Source: Ochotona curzoniae (lineage: Eukaryota; Chordata; Mammalia; Lagomorpha; Ochotonidae). From it: 64,000 nucleotides of DNA. The translations under genes were made by a program, and so were the position numbers. The DNA is taken from assembly GCF_017591425.1 (NCBI RefSeq), contig NW_024466599.1, positions 76,240,501 through 76,304,500 of the forward strand, given 5' to 3'. Positions 1 through 11,855 of this stretch are shown here, in pieces; within the stretch, counting starts at the first letter, position 1; every line of letters begins with the position of its first letter. The notes beneath the pieces are model-generated. The model made no database searches. It saw only the letters and a list, made by a program, of their open reading frames with translations, and was not told where the DNA came from.

Positions 1-2049
1 GGGACTCACAGACTGACAGAAAGTGAAGGCACTTTCACTTTCTGGTGGTGGTGGTAGTGGCTCCTGGTTCTTTCTATTTTGTTTTTCACAACATGCAAGA
101 CTCCTTGAGGGATGTGCAGCTAGCTCATCAAGGGGGAAGTTATCCCTGTGAAATTTGCAGAGGGGAATTTTATAGAGGACAAAGTGATCAGTTTTTTTTC
201 TTTTTTTTTTTTTTTTACCAGCGTGGGTGTTTCAGTTTTATTGGTATTTACCATGATTATTGACCTGACTTTTATCGTTATGGCCTTTGGTTGTTTCCTT
301 ATTACTTTAGGCACATGATTGAAACATTAACTGAAACCAATATGAAGTGGCCCTGGATAGGTGGAAGCTACTATGTTGATGTTGACTTACACAGTGAGGT
401 CCCCCTCCACATCACCTTAACATTTATGAGATTCAATTGGGAGGCAACACTGGGAGTTACATCTGTATGAGGGGCACTGCAAAGAGGTCATGGGGGCCAC
501 ACAGAACCATTGCATCGGTGACCTCTGGCTGCATCTGGGAGACATGATCCAAGTGTTTTTGCTGTCTTCCCTACCATGAAGCATTGTAGCTGTTCAGAAG
601 GTATACAGTCAGCCAGGAGTGTCAGCAAATTCAAAGACCCCTGTCTTCATCATCTTTTATCAACAAAACATCCCTTTCATAATGAAAATCTTGAATCAAT
701 AAGCAGGCAGTTAAAGGAATCTACCCGGGTGTGAACACCTCAGGTGGACAGGGACAAAACCTACATGAAGTGCTTCTCTGGATTCTCATTGATTTAGGAA
801 ATAGCCCCCATACACTTGTCCACTGCTGGTGGCTAATTCGTGTTGCTTTCACTGGTGGGGTCAGGGGATCTTTTGAAAAAAATCCATTTAGGCATTCAGC
901 CCAAATTATGATGAATGCGCAAGCAATGCGTTTGTGAAGATCACAATGAAGGGCCATAGATGACATGCGAAATGAAGATGTCTAATTGAAATATTGTCCT
1001 AGATAAGACATATCAAGAAAACAACAGCTGATTGGCCAGGGGCAAGTTAATCAATTTTGGGTTGAGTATATCAATCTTTCAAAGGTTGGAAATCCTTAAG
1101 TAGACAAACTATTCAATTTGATGCAAAGCCTCAGGAAACAGAATCATGGGTTAAAAGCTGTCAGAAGGCAAATTGCAGCTAATTATGATGGGGCCATATT
1201 TTATAGTCAGAATTGTTCAAAGAACACGATTGTCATTCTAGCATAAGAACTGTGTCAGACATGCTTTTACGACTGACTGTAATCAGTCTAATCATTTAGG
1301 TGGGTCACGCACTACAGAAGAAATGAAGTGCTTGCGCTCAAACCGGAAGCCAGGGTTATTCCAGGCTCTCTTTTTAGAATATCACCTTGGGCTGAATGTG
1401 TCACTGTGTTTTGTTTGCAGTTTTAATCTAAGCGGAGTCATTTTGTTGGCCTGTTTTGGATCACACCCTCATTTATGGCACATTTACTTTGTTTCAGCAG
1501 ATGCAAGAGAGAACCGTCTGTGCGCTTGCGCAGGCTGCATCCTGAACGACTCTAGAGATGGCTACTTTCATAGCAAAAAACCTCATTTCCTAAGTGAAAA
1601 TAAGTGCATTTTGGCCAAAATCACTAGAAAGTGGAACAGTGAATATTTGTTAGAAAGAATGTACAGGGTCATTCAAAGAATGTACAAGGTCATTCAAGAA
1701 TGTGCCTTCGAATCACCTTTCTGCCCCAAACCTACTGTAATTTCTTAACTCAGTGATAGCTTTTACTATTATTATAATTTTTCAGATTAGATGGGGGGAC
1801 ATGAATTGTTCTGTATTGAGCTCAATTTTAGCCATCAGCAATCTTTTATCCTACTTGGCAATTGCAGTTGCCTGCTACTATTCTCTTTCCTACCTCTCTG
1901 TCCCGTGGAGCTTTCATTCTTTTCCTTTGGTTGATGGATGGCATGGTTAAGTCTTGTGATTAAATGGTGCTAACCATTCATTCAGAGTTCAGCTTTGAGG
2001 ATTCCCCCACCCCCATTCTCTCTCTATATTTCTCTTCTTTGTCAGACAT
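1..2049. other. Unassigned noncoding sequence
   Basis: I recognise no gene or repeat family here apart from a poly-T run at about 190-217 and a short 21-bp tandem duplication at 1656-1697. Short ORFs occur on both strands, the longest 141 codons at 1323-1748 on plus. None resembles a known family, and none has splice-site or promoter support. The stretch about 1000-1250 is AT-rich and complex, without repeat character. Confidence 0.5.
1656..1697. repeat. 21-bp tandem duplication (two units)
   Basis: The unit AGAATGTACAGGGTCATTCAA occurs twice head to tail with one G/A difference, followed by a partial third unit (GAATGTGCC). Since 21 bp is seven codons, it preserves an overlapping ORF, but there is no sign that this ORF is translated. 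Confidence 0.75.
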
Positions 2050-2332
2050 ATTCACTTGAAAGATGGTGAGGCAAAGAGAGAGATTGTTCCCTTCACTGGT
2101 TCACTCCTTGAAGAACTGTAACCCACAGGACTGGGCATGGCTGAAGCCAGGAAGAAACCACTCTATCCTGGCTTCCCATATAAGTGCTGGAGTCCCGAAC
2201 ATGTGATCCATCTTCTTCTTTCCCATGTGTATTACTAGAAAGCCAGATGGGAAACAGAGCTACAGGGTCTTGAACATGCGCTATTACATGGGAGCCAGTA
2301 TTACAAGCAGCAGCTGAATCCATTGGCCTTTA
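2050..2332 (-). mobile_element. Old CSINE, antisense
   Basis: On the plus strand it reads as a reverse-complemented C-repeat SINE: GAGGCAAAGAGAGAG, then TTCACTGGTTCACTCC, the 'GAAGCCAGGA' segment, a 'CCATCTTCTTCTTTCCC' segment and a degraded head near GAATCCATTGGCC. It is much more diverged than the pika-type copies elsewhere in the window, so it is probably a shared lagomorph insertion. Confidence 0.7.
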
Positions 2333-2665
2333 TTTTGGTGATTTTTGCACAAATACATGCAAATCTTTCCGCATCAGAAATATCTGAAATTATTCTTCTA
2401 TGCTTTACGTTTTATTTAAAACAGCTTTAGCTGTGGGTTAGCCATTTTCAGCGCCTTCTGCATTACTGTTGGGTAGGATTTTGAAGTAAGTGTCATGCTG
2501 TACTGGGGGGAAGTTCACACTGATCTTGACTCCAAGTGGTGGCTGCATTACTGTTCTGCATGCAACAATTCAGCATCCCCACCCTGCTGGCTCAGTGTTC
2601 ACTGTGAGGTTCACTTCATTATAAACCTTTCTGCTAACAACATTTTTATCTTTTTTCTTTCATTT
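2333..2665. other. Unassigned spacer between two old CSINEs
   Basis: AT-rich complex sequence without a recognisable gene or repeat family. Confidence 0.4.
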
Positions 2666-2982
2666 TAAGCTGATTTGTTCTTATTTGAAAGGAAGAATTA
2701 CAATAGAGAGACAAGGACACACACAGATCTTCTACCTGCTGGTTCACTACGCTTATGGCCATACTGACTGGGTCTGGGCCAGTCTGAAGCCAAGAGCCGG
2801 GAGCTTCTTCCAGGTCTCTTCTTCCTGCAGGTTCAGGGGCCCAAGTACTTGAGCCATCCCAGGCTTTCCCAGGTCATTAGCAGGAAGTGGATCGAAGCGG
2901 GGAGCCAGGATATGAATTGGAACCCACATGGGTTGCCAATGCCACAGGTGCAGGTTTAAGTTGTGACTTTCTTACTGGCCCC
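2666..2982 (-). mobile_element. Old CSINE, antisense, near full length
   Basis: It starts with the reverse complement of the A-rich tail (TTTAAGCTGATTTGTTCTTATTTG). It then shows TTGAAAGG, the GATCTTCTACCTGCTGGTTCAC block, GAAGCCAAGAGCCGGGAGC, GGTCATTAGCAGGAAGTGGATC and a head ending in TACTGGCCCC. The 'CATTAGCAGG' variant, in place of 'CACAAGCAGG', marks an older subfamily. Confidence 0.8.
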
Positions 2983-3990
2983 ATTTTTTTTCCCAACTTT
3001 TCATCACTTATCCATGATGATTTGTTGGTGGGAAGTTGAAAGCTTTGTTAGTTATATAATTGCAGTTTAATATATTGGGAAACACAATTCTTCTTTCAAC
3101 AGCTTTACTGAGTCAAAATTTGCATACCACAAAATTTAATGTACCATTGAATGAGTTTTTGCACACTTACAGTTTGGTAACCAGCATCATAATCCAAAAC
3201 AATAAAATAAAAGACAAAACAAATAGCCCTGTGTTTTATGTCCTGCCAACTGGATTGTTCCTTGCCAGTTAACTTCTGGGATCATGTTCTTTTGGCTGTA
3301 TGAAAGTAGACAAACACTGAAACATATTACATGACCTGACACTCTTTTGTTTAGTTAATTTCTGCCCTAATGACCAAATGACTTTGCTAAGTAGTATTCC
3401 ACAAAGGCTCATTTTCTATATCACTTACGGATGAATCACTAATTCTCTGCATTGAAATCTAATTCTTCTAAGTCTGCTTTATTTTTCCACTTCACCTTGA
3501 TCTGCCTCTGAAAGGGAGTATCTATGTGTCTTTGAAGGTCTTAGAACAATATTATCTTTGTGTTGACACATGCGGAGCTTATAGAGTGTCTATAAAACAT
3601 CCTGGAGTTCATGTCCTAGACCTTTGCCCAAGGCACATCAATAAAAGAATTGGCAGGGAGCCTTTCTATACAAGCAAGATTGGAGCCAACTCACAGATCA
3701 AAGAGGGAGAGAGGAAAACGGGCCAACGTTCTGTTTTCAACTACCCACCTCGGAATAACAGCGGCTTCCTCCTTGGAAGATCATTGGCTTCTGTGAAAAT
3801 ATTGAAAAGGCTTAATGAAAACCGAGTGGGTAGAGCTTCTTGCTGCACGGTGTGTATTCCCTAAGCTCTTATGTTTACGCTGCCATAGTCATTCTCAGAA
3901 AGTTTCTTTCATTTGAACTAGGTCTTGTAACACTAAGTCAGAAAATCTAAACATTTCCTTTAGGATCTGGATGTTTGTATTGTGAAGTTA
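2983..3990. other. Unassigned noncoding sequence
   Basis: No repeat family or gene is recognised. An ORF at 3526-3864 on plus (112 codons) has no recognisable domain and no supporting signals, so I do not call it a gene. Confidence 0.45.
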
Positions 3991-3991
3991 A

Positions 3992-4021
3992 GTGTGTGTG
4001 TGTGTGTGTGGTGTGTGGTGT
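3992..4021. repeat. (GT)n microsatellite, slightly interrupted
   Basis: A GT dinucleotide run lies next to the polyadenylated (3') end of the antisense VNTR retroposon that starts a few bases downstream. Confidence 0.9.
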
Positions 4022-4027
4022 GATTTT

Positions 4028-6119
4028 TAAAAATTTTATTTTTGGTGATGTTAACATACTTAGGAAGGATGTGCATATAGGACCACCTATGTGGACTATT
4101 GCTTAACATGGAAAGGATCAAGGGATAGGGGAAAGTGAGTGGCATGCTTTTTCTTCTAATTTTCTTTTTCTTCTTGTTTCTGGGGCAAGGGTGGGGGAAG
4201 GGGGGGTGCCATAATCAGCATCCTAACTACATCAGTACCTGGGGATGGGGGAGAGCTCCCCCACGTCAGTCCAGAGTCCCTGATGTGGATCATGCTCCAT
4301 GGGTACTGCTCAAGTGGTTCTGATAGTTCTGAGATGCTGTTGATATCATTGCTCCAAGGATAAGGAAATCCTTCCAACGTCCATTGGCCGACATAGTCAA
4401 CCTTAGACTCCGCTCGCTCAGATACTCGCTTTCAAAGCTTGGATGGGAGAGCTGTCCAATTTGTTCTGCCCTCCATCCTCTGCTATGGTACTAGATGTCC
4501 TCTGAAGGTCCTGATAGAGTGCCATATTCCCCATGAGCATCAGGGCATGCTGTCTGCTGTACCATCTTCAGCAATTGAGGAGGCCCAGTTCTGACTCTTG
4601 CAATTCATTGTCAGACCAAAGATCCTGTGATTCTCCTTGTGTCTGGAGTTCTGAGTCCAGTGGTTCAGTTTGGTGGTGGTGGTGGGGCATCTCCAAAGAG
4701 TTGACCCCAGACTTGACTCTTGTATGTGGTAACCATTATATGGTTTGGCTTAATCTAACACCTGTATCAGTCTACATACATAAACTGGTGGTTGCAGTTA
4801 CTGAATAATTACTGTCTCCAACCCATCTCTTATACAAACCAATGGACGCTGTGGCCCAGCCCAACCCTGCCGACCATACACTCAGCCCTCATGTACACCA
4901 GTGGCAACTGCAGCCCAGTTGGGGTAACTCCCATTAATCTGAGTCTAGCTCAGATCAACTGATCCCACTATCCAGCCCACACTTACACTGACAGGTGCTA
5001 CCACTTCTGCTGTCAGGTCTGTTCCAACCCTAGTTCTTATACTGACAATTGGGAGATGCAGCCCGTCAGACAGGTGCCCATATTTTTCCTACTAGGCCCA
5101 CTCCCAGTCCTGGATCATGCACTTTTCAGGTGGTTTTGCAATCTAGCTTGACAGGACTTGTCCCCAAACCCAGCACTCGCCAGCTAATGCAATGGCAAAG
5201 CCTGACCAGCCTGCACTTACTCTGTCTCATGCATGTACCAGCCTGGTTCACCCCATAAACCAGTTCACGTGCAGGTGACAAGTGTTGTAGCTCTTCCTGG
5301 CCTAGTCTGCCACAGCCTACTCCACTTCTACATTTGCTTGTGGGTGCTGCAGGCTGACCTAACCTGGCCTAGGCTGGACTGCCCTCGATTTCAGCTCCTG
5401 CTGGTGGGTACCACAGCCTAGCCCAGCCTGGACTGACTCCAGTTCTGGCCCTAATGTGAACAGGCTGGAGTTATGGCCTGACCCTTCTGTCCTGCACCCT
5501 GTCCTGGTTCTCAGATCTGTCAGTGGGTGCTCTGAACTGGCCCATTCTGGCCTGCCCCTGGACCTGTTCTGACATTCACTGGAGGACACTGTAATCTAGC
5601 CCTGCCAGATAGTCCCCGCCGCCCCCCGGCCCCTCCCACCACCACTGTAGCTTTAGTGTTTGCTGTTGGGTGATGGATAACAGTGGTTGATGCTAATTAG
5701 CCCAGCTTAGGTCTCCCATATACGCAGATGCATTGGTTTGACCAGAAAGATCCTCTAGTTTCCATTCTCCAAACTACTCAGTTTCAGCCCCTTGCTTACC
5801 TGCAAGTACAGTGACCTTTGAGTGGAAGTCCCCCAGAAGTCATTCCTCACAACTCTCTCAATGGTTCTCCCCTCCGACACATCCCGTATCCCCTTACCTG
5901 ATCAACCCTCATCCCTTGAACCTGGTCTTCTAGAGAGACAGCTTGCTGTCCTGCCCTTCCACCTGGCATCCCAGATCCCAGATCTCTGACACACATGACA
6001 GTCTGGGATGCTACCCCTTCACACAGCTGGGACTCAAACATGTGAATGAGTTCACAAGCCTAGTCCAACAGCACACCACACTGGAATGTCAGCCTGGAGC
6101 CTTAACAGTCTCCACCCCC

Positions 6120-6174
<55 letters not shown>

Positions 6175-6290
6175 CTGCCCACCTGGGATCCAAACACACA
6201 CAAGTTTCCAGACTTGCTGCACTCTGCCAACTCCCAGCCCTGAAGGGATCTAGGCACCACCATGGTTGAAATAAGGGGCCTATCCTGTGT
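4028..6290 (-). mobile_element. VNTR retroposon copy 1 (antisense, long)
   Basis: The plus strand starts with the reverse complement of an A-rich end (ATTTTTAAAAATTTTATTTTTGG). It continues through a domain shared with other copies: 'GCTCAAGTGGTT' (4307), 'ATTGCTCCAAGGATAAGGAAATCC' and 'GACATAGTCAAC'. From about 4530 to 5700 it is a degenerate tandem array of roughly 55-85 bp units of the pattern 'CCCAGTC...CTCATG...CCAGTGGGTGCTGCAGCC..GCCCAGCCTG'. A (CA)n microsatellite lies near the far (5') end. The same architecture recurs at 6975-8600, 15290-16340, 18886-21562, 32905-33330 and 56550-57900. No LINE ORF homology is visible. Function is unknown; it behaves as a retroposon. The 5' boundary is approximate. 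Confidence 0.7.
6122..6172. repeat. (CA)n microsatellite, about 25 units
   Basis: An uninterrupted CA run lies in the 5' part of VNTR retroposon copy 1. Translating through it gives the meaningless Thr-His and Cys-Val runs in local ORFs. Confidence 0.98.
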
Positions 6291-6974
6291 TTGAGATTGT
6301 TAATGAGCAAGAAAAAATGTGATAATTGCAAAATTGCCGGCAATGGAGGGGAGGCAGGGCAATGACACACCTTCATAGTAAGATGAGGCAACAATATTCT
6401 TAGGATGTAGGTTTTTGATCATTCCTCTTATTATAATTCCTTCATAACCAAACTATGCAAAATGCACAGTATTACATTTATGTACACCTGCATCAACTAT
6501 TAGACTACTTTTAAAAATACCTTATGTGATCAGCTAGCTTTTAGCTAAGGAATGCGTAAATAGTTTAACATTAGGACATCTATTAATATAAATCACTAAA
6601 TTTTTTATTAAAATGTCTTAACTGGCAGCCTTAACTCAAAATGAATCCAACTCCATTGTTTGTGAAAATATATTTCCCAAACTTACGATCTATATAGAAC
6701 AACATGTGATCTATATAGACAATATATGAGCTACATAGAAATTAACAAAGGAAACCATAAAATTCTTTCAGCAAGATGATTATATAAAAATCAATATATG
6801 AACATCAATAGCCATTCCATACTAAATTATAACTTCTGGGAGTTGATACTGCTTTGATTTCCTTCAAAGGCATTAGAGAATGGTTCTGAGGGTCTTATGT
6901 TAAGATCGAAGTCTATTTTAGGCTCTAAGAGGGTGGCTATTTAATCCAGTGGTGATGACTTTAGATGAAACACA
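6291..6974. other. AT-rich unassigned spacer
   Basis: AT-rich sequence between two oppositely oriented VNTR retroposons. Near 6685-6740 there is a short local repetition (GATCTATATAGA, then GATCTATATAGAC, then GAGCTACATAGA). No gene or repeat family is recognised. Confidence 0.45.
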
Positions 6975-8600
6975 GCTAAATATATAAGTCCTCACCTCCT
7001 GTCACATGTTGCTCTAGTCTGCTTTAACCTCTGTCAGCAAGATGTCATTACTAAGACGCCAAGAATCAAAGTACACTATAGAATGCAGCACCCAACCAGC
7101 ACATTGAGAACTGGGACGAAGGGGACAAAGTTGGTAGCGAGGGATGTGGAGGGCTCCTCTGCTGGACCACCACTCCCACTGGAGAGCAAGTTGGGATGGG
7201 GGCAGATCAGGCCGGGCAGGGCTAAAACACATATTGGCCTCATGTGGGATGGATCAGGGGAAAGTCAGGCTGGGTTGATTGTTCCTACTGGTGAAAGTGT
7301 AAGTCAGAGTGGGTGTGGGTTGGTTGGACTTTGCTACAGCATCAGCTGGCAGATCCTGGCATGGGGGGGTGCAAATTCTGTCAGGTTAAACTGCAGATCC
7401 ACCCAGAGAGTGCCAGTTCCAGGAATGGAAGTGCATCCAGCAGGGAAACAGTGGGCACTTCCCTCTTGGGTTGCCACTCCCACTGGTGAGCATAAGAACC
7501 ACAGCTGAGGCAAGCATGACTAGACAGAAAGTGGTACCCACAGCGGGTTTGTGGCCTGGATAATGGGGCTGCTTGGGTTGAACTAGGCTTCAATGCCCAT
7601 TGACATGTATGAGAGTTGAATGCGATGTTGGACAGACTGGATCAGTCTGTTGTACACACTGACAAGCATGGGAACCAGCGTAGGGGGCAGGCCTGGTGGG
7701 GGTTATTGCAGGTCGCTCTGACTAGGCTGCAGCTCCCAATAAATAGTGTATGTGAAGACCGAATGTATGCAGGGCAGGATTGGCCTGGGCTGCAACATCC
7801 ATTGGTTTTTATAAAAGACAGGGCTGGAGACAAAACTAATCCAGCAATTGCAACCACCAGCATATGCATAAACTGATTGGGGTGATGGACTGTGCCAGAT
7901 CTTGTATTGGCAAGCATACACAATAACCAGGTCTGAGTTCACCTCAGAGGAAGTTTCTATGGCGATCTCTCCAACTGAATTGCTGGACTCAGAACCTCAA
8001 CCATAGAGAGAATTGTAGGTTCCATGGTCTGATCATGGAGTGTGTGTGTCAGAGCTGGACCTCCTCAGTGGCATAGATGGAGCAGTGGACAGCATATTCA
8101 GGTGCACATGGAGGATATGGCAGTACATTGAAGTCGGCAGAGGATACCTGGTACCACAACACAGGATAGAGGACAGAACAAATTGATCAACTACCCCAGC
8201 TAAGTGTTGGCAGTGCATATCTGGGCAAACAGAGACTCTAAGATGGACTATGTGAACCTGGTGGATTCTGGAGAGATTTCATCGTGCTTGGAATGACAAG
8301 ATTGGCAGCAATTCAGAACTATTGAACTATCAAAACTACTTGAGCAGTGCCCTTGGAGCATGCCCCATACTGGGGACCCTGGGGTGGTGTAAGGTTGCTG
8401 TCCTCCATCCCAGGGTGCAGAGGTGATTGGGAGGCTGGGTGTGGCTTCTCTCCTTGTTTCTTCCCCTACTTCCGGATACAGGAAGGAAAAAAGAGAATGT
8501 GGAAATGGTGAGCTCACCCTCCTTCCTGTGGCCCTTGATCCTTATCACCTAATCCACTATGTAAAAATCATCAAAAATAAAAATAATTAATACTTAAAAA
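6975..8600 (+). mobile_element. VNTR retroposon copy 2 (sense)
   Basis: This is the sense-strand counterpart of copy 1. Degenerate tandem units run from about 7000 to 7930 (patterns such as GGGCAGGCCTGGTGGGGGTTATTGCAGG and CTGCAGCTCCCAATAAA). The unique 3' domain follows: 'AGATTTCATCGTGCTTGGAATG', 'ACTACTTGAGCAGTGCCC', 'GGAGCATGCCCCATACTGGG'. A pyrimidine-rich segment and a 3' end 'AATCCACTATGTAAAAATCATCAAAAATAAAAATAA' complete it. The 3' end matches the termini of the other copies. No ORF of known type is present, and the 5' limit is fuzzy. Confidence 0.7.
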
Positions 8601-9009
8601 GAAGAAAATATTTTTATAAACTCATCCTAGGATCCACACTATTAATTGAGATAAAATTAACAGAATAAATGAAAATGACATTTACTTTTAATTTGATTAA
8701 GATGCATATGACAAATTCACATAATTTGAGTTTTAAAATTTTGCTTCCTAGTGGTTCATAAATAATTTGGCTGTTATGGTATTCATTAAACTGTAATACT
8801 GTTTCATAATAATAGTGTTTCATCTCATTTTATGTAAATCCTGCATTTTTGCAAACTTATGCCCTGTTATTTATATCCTTTTATTCTTGTTGTTAGAAAA
8901 TATTACCAGAACCTTAAGATTTGACTAATAGACTTTCCTGTTTGTAGGGTGAGTGATTAGAACAAATTAAGTGGTCAATATTGGATTGACCCTGCAAGCT
9001 CAGAGTAAT
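8601..9009. other. AT-rich unassigned sequence
   Basis: Low-GC sequence directly after the 3' end of VNTR retroposon copy 2. No gene is recognised. Confidence 0.45.
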
Positions 9010-9510
9010 ACACAGTTTATTCTTTATTGTTGTTATTGTTTTCTGTGATATGGTTCAGTTGGAATATGGGTTCCCTTCTCCATTCCACTTTCTTCCCTCC
9101 CCTTCCCCCACCCGTATTTCATCCCTCCCATATTATTAAGTCCTTCAGCTACAGTCAGGTTTCCAACATATTATTTCGCTGCTGAAGTGTATCATGGCAT
9201 TATAGGTATTGACCATGGTGGAAAATCTAGTATTGTACTCTCAAGTTATATTTCACAGATTCATTGGGAGCCCTCCTTTTGTTCAGGAGTAGAGATGCAT
9301 ACTGCAACTTATATTCTCTTCCCGATAGTCTGGTCTCTGTGACTTAGTCAATCTAAGAGAATATATGCATATACATGTTTACCTATGTATCTATGCTTTC
9401 TATTTTGCGTGAATGTTGTCTCATATCACAGAGAACGTATGTTCCTTTTGGGACTGGCTTACTTCACTGAGCATCAAGGTCTCCAGTTGGGACCATTCAT
9501 AATCGGTTTA
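9010..9510 (-). mobile_element. LINE-1 3' UTR fragment, antisense
   Basis: The plus strand begins with a T-rich stretch (TTCTTTATTGTTGTTATTG) followed by 'GATATGGTTCAG', a C-rich block (CCCTCCCCTTCCCCCACCC) and 'TCCTTCAGCTACAGTCAGG'. It ends with the typical mammalian L1 signature, reverse complemented: 'GGGACTGGCTTACTTCACTGAGCATCA' and 'GTCTCCAGTTGGGACCATTC'. The segment 'CAGATTCATTGGGAGCCC' is shared with the L1 3' UTR copy at 29325-29740. In sense orientation the C-rich block is the G-rich polypurine tract common in L1 3' UTRs. Confidence 0.75.
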
Positions 9511-10589
9511 ATAAAACACATAATGACAGTTCCCTCCCCTTCCCACTGTTCTCCCCTCGAATCCTACAATGGGTATCTTTTGTGAATTTTCACAGGTTCA
9601 TCGTGGTGCCACTGAGGTGTCACCCAGCAGTGCAAGAGATTATCAGCCATTTCGCTGTGAGTCCATCGTTGCACTGCCTGCACGGAGACATACTTCTCTC
9701 TGTTTCCACCTATGAACATATTAATGATTTAACACCTTAGAAAACAAGGACAGTTTTAAGATATTTGTGACAGGTTTATAATGAATGCCTATAGGCATAA
9801 ATATTTATGGAGCACATGGTATGTTCAAACAGATTTTGTGAATTCAGCTCTCTGCAGACAGAAGACTTTGAAGCAGATCTTTCATTGTTTTCAGCAAGTT
9901 TCTGATGGTAATGTGATGAGATGCTAACCCATTGTTGTCTCAGTCTGCACTGTCAAATGCTTTTCAGATGATTTCTCTGCTAGAAACTTGATTCTAGTGC
10001 TCAAATCTCCATTTCGGGGTTATAACAAGGTTCCTGGATGTAAACCAATAGGAGTCATTATAAGTTTGCAAGAAGCCATTGTAGAATTGGGTGTTTTTAA
10101 ATAGAAATACAGTGGCCTCTCATGTGATGCTTTCCAAAGGAGCTTTTCTGGCTGGATTTTGATTTGCTGCTTTTCACCTGCAATATTCACATTATAGCTT
10201 ACTCCCTACTGCCTCATGGATCTCACCAGTCTAATGCGTTAGACTGACATTTCCCTCCTAGGAGTCTAAAAAAGACAAGGCTGTCAGCATCGGCAGTCAT
10301 ACATATTCATAGTAGCTAGATACTCAAGTTAGTGTCCTTGCTTACTTATAGCATCAGGACAGCTCGTGATGACTTCAGATATTTGAAAGAAATGGCAGTA
10401 TACAGGGAACATAAACTGAAGCAACAACTTTAAAGACATCCGTTGAAAAACTTTAAAGGGGAAGGTATAACATCTTCACACACAAATCAAAGCAATGTGA
10501 ATAAAATAACTTACTTTATGAATAATGAAAGTGATACAACTAACATAATCCTGAGACAGCACATTTTTAACTATAAAAATGTGTGTCTC
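9511..10589. other. Unassigned noncoding sequence
   Basis: Complex, moderately AT-rich sequence. I recognise no gene. Short ORFs (for example 10443-10676 plus) lack family resemblance. Confidence 0.45.
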
Positions 10590-10800
10590 ATCGAATCCAG
10601 TTCTTACCCCAGCTGCTGCATTCCTGTCCTGTCCCCTGCTAATGACCAGGGTAAACAAATGGGGAAGAGGGGTTGAGCACTCTTGGGGGAGACCCAACAA
10701 AATCTCTTTGGCCCTAGCTTCAGTCTTGCCCAGCCCTGGCAGTTGAAGTGTCTAGGGGCTGAACCCCGTACAAGGAAGATTCTCTTTCTCTGATTTGCAC
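10590..10800 (+). mobile_element. Old CSINE fragment, sense
   Basis: Recognisable in order are 'CAGCTGCTGCATTCCTG', 'CCCTGCTAATGACCAGGGTAAAC', a 'GGGAGACCCAACA' segment, 'CTAGCTTCAGTCTTGCCCAGCC', 'CTGGCAGTTGAAG' and 'GATTCTCTTTCTCTG'. This is the middle and 3' half of a diverged C-repeat. The tRNA-like head is missing or decayed. Confidence 0.6.
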
Positions 10801-11513
10801 CTAATTTTTTTTATATGGGCTAAATTTTAAAATTATATCATTACTAATGAAAGTACTGCTTGCTCTCGAACACTGGTGATGAGGGTATACGTTTAACTTG
10901 TTTTCTGAAAATAATTAGATACTGTGTACAGAGACATTTTAAAATTCAGTAGTGTTTTCACTCACAAATTTATTTTTAAAGAGATAATTCAAAATGTTGA
11001 TGGTTTTAAGAACATAACTATTTTTGGTACACACATACAGACTTGCAACCAACCGAAGGAAATCAAGGCTGTTTATTCAAAATTTATAATAGACATCATG
11101 CTGAAAGATAAACCTCAGATGTGTTTTTATTGAAGCCAGAAACCACGCACCCATAGCTTCTCATCTCCTGGAAATCAGTATCTCTTGGCAGTGGTTTTCA
11201 TTATGAGAAGACAAGAAAAAAGTAAATATTAGTAATAAGTAAGAAAAAGGATGATGACTTTTCAGGTATTAAAATTATATGCCTAAAAATCTGAAGACAG
11301 ATATTTAGCACATATTAGAGAGCTCAAAAATTATGCTGAATATGTACATGAAAATCATTAATGTTAGTACAGTAGTAACACACACTTTAAGGCTTCTTTC
11401 AAAGAGAACTATAACAGTTTATAGAAAATTAACAATGTAAAAGAATGCTCATAAAATAACATCTCAAACTGAAACATATAAAAATTTCATGAATAACAAA
11501 TTTCGATATTATA
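10801..11513. other. AT-rich unassigned sequence
   Basis: No recognisable gene or repeat; low complexity in places. Confidence 0.45.
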
Positions 11514-11523
11514 ATAGTACATA

Positions 11524-11845
11524 TGTACATATTTTATTGGAAAGGCAGATGTACAGAGAGGAGGAGAGACAGAGAGAGGAAGATCTTCCATCTGATGATT
11601 CACTCCCAAGTGACTGTAATGGCTGGTACTGTGCCAATCCGAAGAAAGGAACCAGAAACTTCTTTCCGGGTCTCCCACGCGGATGCAGGGTCCCATGGCT
11701 TTGGGCTGTCCTTGACTGCTTTCCCAGGCCACAAGCAGGGAGCTGGATGGGAAGTGGGGAGGCCGGGATTAGAACCAGTGCCCATATGGGATCCCAGCGC
11801 GTTTAAGGCAAGGACTTTAACCTTTACGTCATTGTGCTGGGCCCG
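11524..11845 (-). mobile_element. Pika-type CSINE, antisense, with TSD
   Basis: A full-length antisense copy. It runs from 'TTTTATTGGAAAGGCAGATGTACAGAGAGG' through 'GAAGATCTTCCATCTGATGATTCACTCCC', 'GGTCTCCCACGCGGATGCAGGG', 'CCAGGCCACAAGCAGGGAGC' and 'GGGATTAGAACCAGTGCCCATATGGG' (B-box region) to the head 'GTGCTGGGCCCG'. The 10-bp direct repeat ATAGTACATA flanks it at 11514-11523 and 11846-11855, indicating retroposition. ORFs in both strands here are SINE-derived. Confidence 0.95.
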
Positions 11846-11855
11846 ATAGTACATA

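Noticed and set aside
721..966. Possible decayed gene or pseudogene with open frames on both strands
   Set aside because: Neither strand translates to anything recognisable, and stops interrupt the wider region.
1323..1748. 141-codon plus-strand ORF
   Set aside because: No recognisable domain, no splice or promoter support, and its C-terminal part is a 21-bp DNA duplication. Compatible with chance.
6290..6974. L1 ORF2 upstream of VNTR retroposon copy 2, which would make it an L1 3' UTR
   Set aside because: I looked for ORF2 C-terminal phrases in this AT-rich spacer and found none. Decay beyond recognition cannot be excluded.
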